DNA from: Strigamia acuminata
Taxonomy: Eukaryota > Arthropoda > Chilopoda > Geophilomorpha > Linotaeniidae
DNA: 60,000 nt
Direction: 5' to 3'
Assembly (NCBI GenBank): GCA_949358305.1
Contig: OX442314.1
Coordinates: forward strand, 37,795,211 to 37,855,210
A program made the position numbers and the translations under genes. This document shows, piece after piece, positions 10,860-20,838 of this stretch (positions within the stretch are counted from its first letter, which is position 1; every line of letters begins with the position of its first letter). A model generated the notes under the pieces. That model searched no databases, was not told the origin of the DNA, and saw only the letters and a list, made by a program, of their open reading frames with translations.

Positions 10860-11065
10860 ATCAAGTTTTTCATCTTTAGTTTATTATTTTGGCTTTAAAT
10901 TGTTTGTTTTAGATTGGTTTTTATGACGTTCTCCCTGGTCTGTTAAGTTCTGGCCTAGTGAACTGTTTGAAAAAGTTTGATTATTATTTCCTGTATGGAA
11001 ATTTATTGATTTAACTCACATAATCTTTTTAATCTAAGAAAAAAAAGCAAAAAGAGTAAAATAAA
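10860..11065 (+). repeat. Dispersed A-tailed repeat (SINE-like or 3' UTR piece), copy 1
   Basis: A ~200-bp block with TGTTAAGTTCTGGCCTAGTG, then GAAATTTATTGA and an A-rich end with AAAACATCCGGCTGG, recurs at 18440-18660 and, in copy 2, at 32582-32806 and 37556-37746. The A-rich 3' end suggests retroposition, but I see no RNA polymerase III boxes. Confidence 0.55.
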
Positions 11066-11099
11066 ACATCCGGCTGGCAACGCTGGCATCGTGCAGAAT

Positions 11100-11268
11100 T
11101 CACCAAAAATGGACTCTGACTCATGTGGACCGACCATTTTATACTTCGCCGGGCACTATCTCATAATAATTTGATATTAGCAGGAGCGGACTAATTAAGA
11201 CCGAGAAGCGAGAAGAGCTTGTGAGATAGTTCATATCGCCTTAGAGCCATTTAAAAAGGAGAATTAAA
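11100..11268 (+). pseudogene. Ulp1/C48-like protease tail fragment (copy 1)
   Basis: Begins PPKMDSDSCGPTILYFAG, which keeps the Q/D-x-D-S-x-x-C-G core around the catalytic Cys, followed by a degenerate version of the tail seen at 530-658. The upstream His and Asp blocks are absent. The downstream repeat (11270-11470) matches 660-860, so the tail and its 3' flank moved as one unit. Confidence 0.6.
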
Positions 11269-11689
11269 ATGTTTTTTTGTTTGTTAGTGTAATTTTTGAT
11301 GTTTTTTCACTAATCCATTGTTTTTTGTGAAAACCCATTTGATTTTTCATGTGATGTTTAATTGAGAAAAATCAATTTATTTTACTTGTCTTTTTTATTT
11401 GTGTAACTTTTCTTTAAATTGAGATTCATATTCAAAAAGGGGTTGTATTGTATAACTTGCATCAATTAGTAGACCAAGTTCCAAGAGTCACTCATTTGTT
11501 CTAATTGTTCTTTCATTCTCCTTTTAGAGCTCATCATGTTTTGTTAGTGTGTCATATTCTGTAGCACTTAATATTTGTCAAGTTTGTTAAGTTTGTTAAG
11601 TTTCTAATACTGGTGCTAATGGTACACACCTTATTTGGAGGTTTGATTCGATTATTTATGTTTATTTTGGATTACATTCAGTTTTTTGG

Positions 11690-12300
11690 GGTTTTCATTT
11701 AATTTTTTGTGTTTCTATTTGATTTTTTGCGTTTATTTCATGTGTTTATTTGATTTTTTGCGTTTATTTCATGTGTTTATTTGATTTTTTGTGTTTATTT
11801 CATGTGTTTATTTGATTTTTTGCGTTTATTTCATGTGTTTATTTGATTTTTTGCGTTTATTTCACGTGTTTATTTGATTTTTTGCGTTTATTTCATGTGT
11901 TTATTTGATTTTTTGCGTTTATATCATGTGTTTATTTGATTTTTTGCGTTTATTTCATGTGTTTATTTGATTTTTTGCGTTTATTTCATGTGTTTATTTG
12001 ATTTTTTGCGTTTATTTCATGTGTTTATTTGATTTTTTGCGTTTATTTCATGTGTTTATTTAATTTTTTGCGTTTATTTCACGTGTTTATTTGATTTTTT
12101 GCGTTTATTTCATGTGTTTATTTGATTTTTTGCGTTTATATCATGTGTTTATTTGATTTTTTGCGTTTATTTCATGTGTTTATTTGATTTTTTTGCGTTT
12201 ATTTCATGTGTTTATTTGATTTTTTGCGTTTATTTCATGTGTTTATTTGATTTTTTGCGTTTATTTCATGTGTTTATTTGATTTTTTGCGTTTATTTCAT
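11690..12300. repeat. 31-bp minisatellite, about 19 units (copy 1)
   Basis: Unit CGTTTATTTCATGTGTTTA followed by TTTGATTTTTTG (31 bp). I count about 19 units. Variant units (one with CACG, then a standard one, then one with ATATC) occur in the same order at units 5-7 and 12-14, so a 7-unit block of about 217 bp was itself duplicated. Copy 2 has only 7 units. The unit length is not a multiple of three and no coding role is likely. Confidence 0.9.
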
Positions 12301-12419
12301 AAAAAAAAAAACTAACTCCCTTTGCACAAATGCACACACTGCACAAACTGACACATCGACAACGATGTCACTTTAAATCCCACAATCCAGTCAAATTGAA
12401 AAGAATGTTTAGCAACGAC

Positions 12420-12765
12420 TGATTGAGCCAGCCGACAGAGTCGTTGTAGATTTGGCTCGAGTAACATTCAAGGATAATGACTATTATGCTATTGCTGAAG
12501 ATTTAGAAGTGCAACAATTAAAACATTTCCAACTTCACCTGGAGTTTATTGATTATTCATTTTTTACTGAAATGTTTCATCTTAATCGCACGATTGTGCA
12601 AGTAATCGAAATTATTTTATTAAATTTATTAAACACTAACAAAATTTATTTTAATTTCATATGTGAAAAAGAGGCCTGTAAAACTAAAAATCAACCATCC
12701 ACTTAGTCTTCCCAACAACGAAGAAGCAAGGGCTTTTTGCCACAGTTGTGAAGAATTTAATTGGT
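12420..12765 (+). pseudogene. Unknown gene remnant with possible intron (copy 1)
   Basis: A frame open from about 12421 reads VVVDLARVTFKDNDYYAIAE and continues to NRTIVQ. A GTAATC donor-like site follows, then about 60 bp of AT-rich DNA ending TTTCATA. A second open stretch (12663-12765) reads VKKRPVKLKINHPLSLPN and ends in FCHSCEEFNWF before GTAAGT, with C-x2-C resembling the start of a zinc finger. Related sequence lies at 4830-5000 and at 33770-34110. A short stop-free stretch at about 13045-13153 could be a further exon. Family not recognised. Confidence 0.35.
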
Positions 12766-12924
12766 TTGTAAGTTTTATAATATTCATCATACTGGGTGGC
12801 CCGACAATACAGTGGCTTACGAAGGGTGACTCCAAAAATGTATACTCACACAAAATTAAATATACATTAATCATTAGCTGTGGGCAGTGTTGTTTTATTA
12901 ATGTTTCTAGTGCAGTTCATAAAT

Positions 12925-13070
12925 TTCCTTTGGTCAAGCATTTTTTTTTACTATTTAATACATCGATTACTGTAACTAGACTCTTATATTTGATGTCTGA
13001 TATGCCTTATCTAATTAATAAGACTACACTTGCTTTTCTAACACTGGTGCAAGAGGAACATAGCTTCAAA
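12925..13070 (+). repeat. Dispersed block D, copy at 12.9 kb
   Basis: AT-rich ~130-210-bp block with TACTGTAACTAG, then CTAATTAATAAGACTACAC and GCTTTTCTAACACTGGTGC. Found at least six times in the window (also 19670, 34280, 38750, 44490 and 51155). Here it diverges after GGTGC. Confidence 0.7.
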
Positions 13071-13244
13071 TACCACATTATCTGATAAAGAGCTGAATAA
13101 TTTCGCTAGACACCTCCAGTTTTTGTTAGATGCTTTTGTCTTAGAGCGATTCCACCTTTATTACGCAATAAGGTGATGCAAAATATTACTCCATAGTTTT
13201 TATTACCGGTATAATGTATTACATTTCTTTAAAATTCCTTTATT

Positions 13245-14105
13245 TGGACAGACAGCCCCCGTCTGTAACATGTCCCCAGGCTGCCATGGCAAAAACCATA
13301 CCAGTCACATATTAGCCAAAATACACAAAACAAATCAATTTAAACACTCCTCGACAACTCCGCTGCTGAATGACCAATCACCGAGCAGCTGTGTACTACT
13401 ACCAGTCATTTTAATTTAGACCTACTTGAATTACAATTTCAGAAGTAATTAATACATTGCTATTAAATCTAACAAGTTGTGGTGATCTCGATTATTATTT
13501 ATTTATTATTTTCTAATGAAATATCACCACTTAAAATAAATTTGTATTTTATATTTTTAATCACTTTGGTTTGGCACACAACAAACCAAGTCTAGAAACT
13601 GCCAAGCTTGAAATTAGAGTCTTGATCTCACCAACCACACACTAGTCACTGTTCTGCCTAAACTAGCGCTACTGACAGTGTTAGCGTTCCTTTTGAATTG
13701 AAACATTCGCATGCTTTGCACAGTTTTGCAAAGCCAGCACTCCATCACTGATAAACGCACTTACTGCTAAGTGTTAAGTATACATGTTTTGGGAAAACCA
13801 AGCTCTTACTCGCCGAGAACCACCGGCATAACGAGGACGATGAGCACCAGCATAACGAGGACGAGCACCACCGGCACAAGGACCACCGGCATCGCGAGGA
13901 CCACCGTGAGCAGCTCCGGAGTCGTCTCCATCGCCGCCAATCGAGTGACTAACGAGGGAGAGGAAGAAGTCGCCGCCCGTCATTTGTATTTCGCGCGCTT
14001 TTCTTTGTTCCATTATTTCGTGACCATTGTCACATTTCATATTGTTCATTCCTTAGTATTTATTCATTAGTTTAATTTATTAATCCATTTGTAATTTTAT
14101 TTAAT
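13245..14105 (+). repeat. Repeat block F with His/Asp-rich low-complexity segment (copy 1)
   Basis: Starts with GACAGACAGCCCCCGTCTG and runs to about 14100; a diverged full copy lies at 42045-43030. Bases 13800-13940 carry short CACCGGCATAACGAGGACGA-type repeats. These translate in one frame as an H/E/D-rich peptide and in another as Thr/Ser-rich; neither is clearly the real frame. Copy 2 has lost 13313-14018. Confidence 0.6.
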
Positions 14106-14121
14106 AAATTATTGCGTTTCT

Positions 14122-14267
14122 TTTTTATCTTTCTTGACCTGCAGTTGTATTTATTTTATCATAAAAACTTTTCCAGGATACTACTTTCTAGTCCGAAATC
14201 GAATTCAGATTTTATCTTTCTTGACCTGCAGTTGTATTTATTTTATTTTATCCGAAATCGAATTCAG
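14122..14267. repeat. Imperfect tandem duplication (copy 1)
   Basis: TTTATCTTTCTTGACCTGCA through CCGAAATCGAATTCAGA occurs twice (about 87 and 59 bp; the second lacks an internal ~28 bp). Present in both unit copies (34783-34928). Confidence 0.7.
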
Positions 14268-14454
14268 ACACTGGCAAACTTGTTGATAATCGACTCAATT
14301 GCTTGAAGCAAGGAGAATGGATAACTAATTTTTAATTGATGATTACTGCATTGGTGCATTACGAAAATTAGGAATTCTTTATGTTCCTTTTCACATTGTG
14401 AAGTGTCTTTCAATTGACAATACTTCGGCTTACATCGGTTTTCTTACAGCGTAG

Positions 14455-14640
14455 TCAATCTTTGAATAAGGATTTTATTTTGCTTTTGCTTGACACTAAT
14501 ACACAATCTAAACAACTGCTGATCACTGGATGTAAAGTACCATCTGTTTTAAGCTGAAGCAATTTATCATTCTGGATTAGCTGCCACAAGATCGGTCTGA
14601 AGTCTTCTGGGACTTTCGCACCCTGTGGGCCTTGCTGCAT
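14455..14640 (-). CDS. Hypothetical 61-residue ORF (copy 1)
   Basis: ATG-initiated, starts MQQGPQGAKVPEDFRPILWQ, with protein-like composition. It stays open in copy 2 (35115-35300) despite several base changes (I to T, C to F and S to P), so it tolerates divergence without a stop. No domain recognised. It could be a first exon: a possible donor lies downstream, but no partner exon was found. Confidence 0.35.
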   Translation of the reverse strand: MQQGPQGAKVPEDFRPILWQLIQNDKLLQLKTDGTLHPVISSCLDCVLVSSKSKIKSLFKD

Positions 14641-14793
14641 GGCATAATTCTGTATTATAATTATTTAAACTTCAGTTTGACTTCAAAGCTCATTGTACGA
14701 AACGTTACCTAAGTGGTACCATCGTTTTAATTCCCCTTTCCCCATTGTCGCTCTACCACGGTACAGGTGGTTACCGATTGAAGGTGAGCTTAC

Positions 14794-14925
14794 GCATTGG
14801 CCACTAGGTGGTACCTATGTTGTAACCAACCTTTCCCCATTGGCCCATTCTGACAAATTTGCATTGGCCACTAGGTGGCACCATCGTTGTAACCAGCCTT
14901 TCCCCATTGGCCCATTCTGATTACA
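14794..14925 (+). promoter_or_regulatory. 67-bp tandem repeat with CTCF-like sites upstream of the B-box gene (copy 1)
   Basis: Two ~67-bp units, each with CCACTAGGTGG[C/T]ACC (14801-14815 and 14868-14882) and TTGTAACCAACCTTTCCCCATT. A third, weaker unit starts near 14708. CCACTAGGTGGC fits the core of the CTCF motif. They lie 130-210 bp upstream of the B-box start codon, a position where a promoter or insulator element would sit. Copy 2 has one unit. Regulatory role is inferred. Confidence 0.4.
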
Positions 14926-15014
14926 TAACCTGCTGTCAAAAGCCACGGAAACCCATAACCCAAATCACGTGTTGCAAGCCATCTTCGAAACAACAAACCG
15001 AAACACCGTTGCAA

Positions 15015-15754
15015 ATGGAATCGAAACGATGCGATATCGACTGTGCGACATGGACCTGGACTTCACTGACGAGCCAAGAAGTGGATATTTGGCGCCCGAC
15101 ACCCGCCGACGTTACGAATGCCGCGCCCGTGATGTGCAACAAGCATTGGACCGATGCTACGGACTGGTGTGAAATCTGCAGCGAATTTGTGTGCGCCGAG
15201 TGCAGCAGGAGATGTCAAACCGATCATTCCCGCCCGGCAAACCACGCGGCGATATCCTGCCCGTATTTGACACGTCGTGGCAAGTTTTTGACAGAAACTT
15301 TGGCAGGTTTGCAAATGATATTGAGAGATGCCGACACATTCAAAGATGTGATCGAAAGGTCTGCGAATCTGTGTATTATTGGCGAAACCAAGAGCTTGAT
15401 ATCCCGATTGGAATTCTTGAAGATAAAGAATACAACACATCTACTGATGAACGATCGTTTCAGAACTGAAGGTTAGTTGCAATTTTATTTATTGTTTATT
15501 CGTATATTCACACGTTTTATTTGCATTCGCTCGCAGCGTATGGAGCGATGTTACAAACAGGTCGTGTAAAAAAATCGCTTTGCGATATTTTTAATCAACA
15601 TTTGTGGACGACAACGGGCGATAAACAGACGGGGAAGTTGGCGTTGTCCAAGATCAAAAATACGATTACGTATTTGTACGGTCAAACGCGCAACTACCAT
15701 ACATTCGCGTTAGAAGCGGAACAGTCATTGGGTTTGGGTACGCTTGCTGTATAG
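15015..15754 (+). CDS. B-box zinc-finger protein, two exons (copy 1)
   Basis: Exon 1 is 15015-15471, a 65-bp intron (GTTAGT...GCAG) follows, and exon 2 is 15537-15754, giving 224 residues. Residues 41-77 form a complete B-box: C41-x2-H44-x7-C52-x2-C55-x4-C60-x2-C63-x7-H71-x5-H77. No RING precedes it and no coiled coil or SPRY follows, so it is not a full TRIM protein. The second half (Leu-rich, then KLALSKIKNTITYLYGQTRN) has no domain I recognise. The start at 15015 is the first ATG conserved in both copies before the zinc finger; the frame is open further upstream. AATAAA follows at 15784. Copy 2 keeps the frame, both splice sites and all eight ligands. The likely role is protein-protein interaction in a small nuclear or cytoplasmic adaptor; unproven. 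Confidence 0.75.
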
Positions 15755-16934
15755 TATATATTTTTCCACGTATTTTTCAGGACAATAAAATCATTTTGTA
15801 TTCATATTGAGTTGTTATATTATTTCTTGATTTCTGGATTCTAGTCTGCCTACCGATGTTTAGATATTCAAAAATGGCAGCCAAAAATGTACTTAACGTA
15901 ATTGAAACCGTGTTGTCAGCTGTAGAATATTCCAGACAAACGACAAACGACTGTTTGCTTCACTTTAGAAAGGACCTTGGAAAGTTGGAATAGATCATTT
16001 GTTTTTCGAAATTTGTTTAAAGTGGTTTGCAGATTTTGCCTTTCCCATGTGCAGTTTTGCCATTTACTTCTACAGTTTTGTCATTTTCAACTGCAGTTTT
16101 GCCATTTCTACGCTCAGTTTTCCATTTCCACGTGCAGTTTTACGCTTTTTGTGTAGTTTTGTCACGTGAGTTTTGCCACATTCAAGCTGTTTTACTTCAC
16201 ACCCACGGTAGACTAAAAGCTGCCGCCCACCGGGACGACTCATATCTTTCGGTCTTATTGTGGGCGAAATTAAACACCAATTTAAAGTACCAAAACACCA
16301 AAAAACAAACAATCACAAAAACTAATTCCAAACTTCTCAATTTCCAAGGGATTTCATGACGAAATACGCAGAAATACGCAGTTATTTGCACTTTATTAAA
16401 GTTTTCTCATAGTTTTGCACGTCTTTCGCTTTTTCTCATAAGTTAGCTTTGCACTTTTATCGCTCTTTTTCTCAGTTTTTTAGTTCTTTCCTACTCTTTT
16501 ACACTTCAGGTCGCTTTTTCATTATTTTCAGAGTTTTTTACAATTTCCTCACTTTTTTAAAATTTTTTTTTACATTTTACCAAAATTTTTACAATCTATT
16601 GGCAATTTCCTTAACATATATTATATTTATAATATTCAGTGTTGGGCAGAGTAGGTTTTTTTTTAAAAGTTAATCGTTTGTTTTCAATTTTTTAAGGTTT
16701 AGTTATCAATAATGGACACACCAATATAACCATTGACAAAAACAAACTAGCAAAACTGGAAATTGAACTTTTGAAGGATAAGTTTTTTTTGCTGAGGCGC
16801 GATTCAATTCTGCAGCTCATGATACCAAATTAACGGTACTCCAGCAGTCACACTGGGTGGTCTAATTGCCGTTTTGCAGTTGCTTCATATCAGCTTGAAT
16901 AAGCCATTTAAACATCACTTACGTGAATAATAAA
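15755..16934. other. Low-complexity region after the B-box gene
   Basis: Contains the poly(A) signal at 15784 and a run of imperfect GCAGTTTTGCCATTT repeats at 16025-16180. T-rich DNA follows to 16670. No gene supported; 16449-16673 is translated T-rich sequence. Confidence 0.5.
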
Positions 16935-16938
16935 GAAA

Positions 16939-17031
16939 ATGGATGTCATCTGGTTTGGTGAAGATGACAAAGGGGAGACAAGCTTCAGAAAACTGACAAG
17001 TGAGATCACCCGAGTCAGTCTTACTTGTTAG
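16939..17031 (+). CDS. Short ORF, possible exon fragment
   Basis: ATG-initiated 30-codon frame reading MDVIWFGEDDKGETSFRKLT, ending TTGTTAG. V-I-W-F-G-x-D-D is reminiscent of the start of PWWP-type domains, but the match is too short to claim. Present only in copy 1; copy 2 lost this interval. Confidence 0.2.
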   Translation: MDVIWFGEDDKGETSFRKLTSEITRVSLTC

Positions 17032-17820
17032 CCACCATTTGCGAAAAAGATGATATTATATTTCAAACGAGAAACCACATAAAGATGGAAAAATACCAAA
17101 ATTTCACAATCGAGTGTCCCACTTCTGTGACTCGCCAGGAACACACCTAACTCCTCAAAGGCCCATACGTTTTCCAACGAGCCCGTATTTACACTGCAAG
17201 TGTCCCTGATGGCTGCAGAAAAAGCTCTCACGCAAACTGTTTTATTTTACTTCACGCCATGTGGATACCAACAAGGACGGTCGACAAGAGTTGCTGCCCA
17301 CCAGAACGACCCATTTATTCCGGTCGGAGCGGTGCAAATTGAATTAGACTAGCAAACAATACACAAGGCTTTAAAATGACTATTTTTAGCCATCCAGAGA
17401 CGCACAGGCCTAGATTAGCGCTCATCTACGGTATGGACAAGGAAAAATCCATATTCGTTATCCAGCTCCACAACTGAAAGATGCAGTTGAGGCAATATAG
17501 GAGCATTTTTCCGATTAAATCACCGTTAGTGGATCGAGCCAACTTAAATCGTATTGGGCGGATTTTCTTAAAGGCACACAGCAATAAGCTTTGACGCGAC
17601 TTGCCTTGTTTATACTTATTTGGGGACGACGAAAGCGCAATAAAGTAACTTGTTGTCCTGACGGAACCTGCATTTAGACTGCAAGTGTCCCTGCAGAAAG
17701 AGCTCACTCGCATTAACACAACCTAACCAAAACATAAGACAAAACTCAGGACTTGGATTAGATTATTTATTTTACTTAATTTGTATAAAGTGATTTGTAG
17801 ATTACCGTATGTCATTTACA
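17032..17820. repeat. Two diverged copies of a short block, copy 1 only
   Basis: ACACTGCAAGTGTCCCTGAT... (about 17190-17245) and AGACTGCAAGTGTCCCTGCA... (about 17670-17725) are related. Each heads a minus-strand ORF (17028-17231 and 17426-17719) starting M-R-[A/V]-x-S. They read as relics of one repeated sequence rather than genes. Confidence 0.35.
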
Positions 17821-17824
17821 TCTG

Positions 17825-18210
17825 ATGAAGACCATGGTCACGGCTCAACAGCCAGCGGGAACGACCGTCGGTCTACCGCCGAGTGGCCTTGTTGCTAAGA
17901 GCGGGACGGTTAATGTATCCGTTCCGACACGCGTAAACGGTTCAAGTAATAGTTTGAATCCCGTTTCTGCGACCTCCCCTGTCGTCACAGGCGGGACGAG
18001 TTCAGCCGTGCTAGGGACCAGTGGCCAAGCTCTCACCAGCCAAACCACCTGCGAAGAAACCATCGCCGATCGCGAAGAAATCCGCCAAAATGGTTTACCC
18101 GTTTGTGAAACCTAAAGGTTTGACGAATACTCACGCCGCGGAACGCGAAATTGACCATTTCCTACCCATGATTCGTGAGGCAGCCATAGACATTTCATTT
18201 TATTTATTTA
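17825..18210 (+). pseudogene. Unknown gene remnant, Ser/Thr/Val-rich then Lys/Pro-rich
   Basis: Frame 17825-18020 reads TVNVSVPTRVNGSSNSLNPV and is rich in S/T/G/V. Near 18020 coding character moves to another frame reading KLSPAKPPAKKPSPIAKKSA, then KPKGLTNTHAAEREIDHFLP. GC content is well above the neighbours, suggesting transfer from coding DNA. The switch of frame suggests a frameshift or a lost intron. Absent from copy 2. Family not recognised. Confidence 0.35.
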
Positions 18211-18439
18211 TTATTATTTTTATTATTTATTTTATTGACTCGTATTAAACTGTTATCAACAGCTGAATGAGATGATAAAATGCTTGATTGAACATGTGCA
18301 TGTACACCTGATGTTGGTCCAGAGGTTGTGTTAGTGGAGGAAGCAACGCAGTCGCAAGGCAACTGACAAGCGAGGTTTTTTAAAAACCTCCTGGTCTGTA
18401 GATCTGGATCAGGTCCCGGTTGGTTATTATTTTTGTGAT

Positions 18440-18660
18440 CAAGTTTTACATCTTTATTTTGTTTTGTAAATTATGTTTGTTTTAAATTGGTTTTTCTGAT
18501 TTTATCCCTGGTTTGTTAAGTTCTGGCTTAGTGAACTGTTTTTTAGTTTGATTTGGATCATTATTTCCTGTACGGAAATTTATTGACTCCAATAATCTTT
18601 TTTTCTTACAAAAAAAGTAAAAAAAAAAAAAGAAAAATAAAACACCTGGCTGGTGTCGTA
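18440..18660 (+). repeat. Second copy of the A-tailed dispersed repeat (copy 1)
   Basis: Matches 10860-11065 with about 15-20% differences, including TGTTAAGTTCTGGCTTAGTG and the A-rich end with AAAACACCTGGCTGG. Confidence 0.55.
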
Positions 18661-19227
18661 CAGGATGTCTAAATAACACGATAAGAATCAAGCAGTGGAC
18701 TGGAAACATCTTAAAAATGGTGAAATCCAACAGTTATCACCTGAAATATCACCGATGTTCCAGAATCCAAAGTAGGTTAAATGATCTCAGTGTCATCTCA
18801 TAATCTAAGAGATGCTTTGTAAGTAGTGTGACCGCGCGCTTGGCCACCCAAGGTTGAACTGCTTCATCGACAAACGGCCAACGTCATTCAGATAAGCTTA
18901 ACCCTTCGATTAATGACAGAGAGAGAAACAGTAAGAATTGTAGTTATTGTGTCACCTGGCTCCAATATATGCAAATCCCGTTTGAGGGTCTCCACCGCCA
19001 GGGGGAGTTATTCTGTAATCTTGCCGACCGAAAACGCTTAACGAGACTTCCGGTTCTTAGCCTTAACGTGTGCAGGTCGTACTTTTATTTTACAAGAATC
19101 TTGATCACTGATCAAATCTTAACTTGACTGTTTTTTTAAATACCGGTAAATAGATGCAAACAAATGCAAAATTTTTTTTAATAATTAAAGCAGACACATT
19201 TTTATAAAATAGAATATAGTTTATGAT

Positions 19228-19500
19228 ACATCATATACCAGTTTATTTTTAAGAAAGTGTGACAGGATTTCGTCAACAGGCATTAGAAGTTTGATAGAAA
19301 GGAATAATCCTTTTAAAAAATTAATTATAAGTAATTGCCAGAAAATGAATCAAGTCGGGATGGAAGAAATAGAAGCATTTTGTGTTTCCTCTCTGGCCAG
19401 TACTGCAGAAAATCTTAATGCTGTCCTTGTGAAAACTTTGATTTTCATCAACTGCAAACTTTACATCTAGAATTGTACAAAATGGGGGCGCAAACTTGAT
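19228..19500 (+). pseudogene. Leucine-rich-repeat remnant (copy 1)
   Basis: One frame reads FLRKCDRISSTGIRSLIERN and then NCQKMNQVGMEEIEAFCVSS. The pattern L-x-x-C-x-x-I-[ST]-x-x-G-[IV] repeats at a 26-27 residue step, as in F-box/AMN1-type cysteine-containing LRRs. A small indel near 19440 breaks the end of the frame relative to copy 2. Only about two repeats remain, so this is a fragment of a captured or decayed gene. Confidence 0.45.
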
Positions 19501-19669
19501 TAGAGGATTGTCTAATGCCCTTGAAGTTCCTAGTTGCATTTCTTCAAACAATAATATCTCCAAAACAGCTCTGATTTAACAAAAATTTTGACTAATAATC
19601 GGGATACCGACGCAGCTATCATGAAGCATTACACTCTGATAATAAAGATACTAATTTGAGCGTTATTTA

Positions 19670-19878
19670 TAAATTCCTTTGTTCAAGCATTTTTTTTTAC
19701 TATTTAGTACATTGCTTACTGTACCTAGGCTCTTGTATTTTATGTCTGATATGCCTCATCTAATTAATAAGACTACACATTGCTTTTCTAGTACTGGTGC
19801 TTATACGAATGGTTGTCTGATGTGAAAAAATGACCAATATATTACTTGGCAGCACATACTTGAAGTATGGAAGAAATC
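19670..19878 (+). repeat. Dispersed block D, full-length copy at 19.7 kb
   Basis: The longest version of the block, ending GGCAGCACATACTTGAAGTATGGAAG. The copy-1/copy-2 alignment ends here, and an LTR starts five bases later at 19884. Confidence 0.7.
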
Positions 19879-19883
19879 TGGGG

Positions 19884-20048
19884 TGTTCCGACCCCATCTT
19901 TAAAATGTGCTATTTCATGACGCGCTTGCCTTCCGCAGCGCCACCTGTATAATTTTGTTAAATAAATCACTTATGTTAATTTTACCGTACAACATGGCTG
20001 TCCTCTAACTTTATCCAACTTTATTGCAATCATCATTCCACAAGAACA
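19884..20048 (+). mobile_element. Compact gypsy-type LTR (~165 bp)
   Basis: Starts TGTTCCGACCCCATC and ends AAGAACA, so the ends are inverted (TGTTC/GAACA). It has AATAAA at 19961 and is followed by TTAATTGGCGACGAG, which resembles the primer-binding/leader region of arthropod gypsy elements. A CTCF-like core (AGGTGGCGCT on the minus strand, about 19937-19946) lies inside. It is the 5' LTR of the element whose gag follows; no matching 3' LTR was found. Confidence 0.6.
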
Positions 20049-20237
20049 CATTAATTGGCGACGAGAGATGGTAGATGACTGAATTCAGTAACTTTACGAA
20101 CTTTTGTGCTCTTTTGGAAAACTTTTGATGAACTCTTCGCCGCTGACCACGAGTTCGTGACCACGTGTTGACCGCTAGGCCTAAATTTTTGCCGTGAGTT
20201 TTCTTGTTTGAAATTTTGCCAACTTTATCGTTTCGAA

Positions 20238-20838
20238 ATGCCTTTGGTTGCGGCACCCGAGAAGTACAACCCGCTCGACGACTGGGAGACGTACATTATG
20301 CAGATGGAGTGCGTCTTTTCCTGCAACAAAATCGTCGCGGACACGGAAAAAGTTAATATGCTTTTGGCCTGTGTGGGGATGGCTACTTTTGCCAAGTTCG
20401 TGGATCTCGCTCGCCCAAAGAAGCCGACGGAGTTGACGTTCAAGCAGTTAACTGATTTAATGATCAAAAATCAAAAGCCAAAACCGGTCAAGCAGGGCGA
20501 AATCGTCCGCTTTCGTGCGAGAAAACGCAACAAAGGCGAGTCCGTAAGCGATTTTGCGGCCGCTTTGCACTCGCTCACGAAATATTGCGACTTCGAAGAT
20601 AATCAAGATGACGAGATGCGAAATCAATTTGTGATTGGACTCAATATGCGGCAAGTTCAAGAGACGCTCTACATGCAGAAGGATTTGACTTTTGCGTTGG
20701 CCCTCGAAGCCGCAACTTCCGCCGAAATCGCCGGAGCAGACGTATCCAGTTTTGTAGATGCGCAACAGTCCATTCATCAGCTGCACAAGTCAGGAAATTC
20801 ATCACGACCACAAAAATTGTACATTGCTCGTGCTGTAA
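20238..20838 (+). CDS. Ty3/gypsy Gag
   Basis: ATG at 20238 follows the LTR and leader. About 200 residues of Gag: N-terminal WETYIMQMECVF region, a conserved central part (VRFRARKRNKGESVSDFAAA, then LHSLTKYCDFEDNQDDEMRN, then QFVIGLNMRQVQETLY) and an Ala-rich helix. Open throughout. There is no CCHC knuckle. Instead the -1 frame downstream encodes a PHD finger. Formal continuation of the Gag frame to 20927 is probably not real protein. No protease, reverse transcriptase or integrase follows, so the element is not autonomous. Confidence 0.75.

Larger units (their letters stand above)
1..19878. repeat. Copy 1 of a ~21.7-kb directly repeated unit
   Basis: Base 1 onward reappears from base 21720 in the same orientation and order. 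The two copies are nearly identical up to about 11440 (a few dozen differences by eye, about 0.3%), then diverge by several percent with large indels. Alignment ends at about 19878, four to five bases before a gypsy-type LTR starts. The unit may extend left of the window. Everything annotated between 139 and 19878 has a partner in copy 2 unless stated. Confidence 0.95.

Noticed and set aside
11690-12300. CRISPR array
   Set aside because: The 31-bp units are directly adjacent with no unique spacers, and the DNA is eukaryotic. It is a minisatellite.
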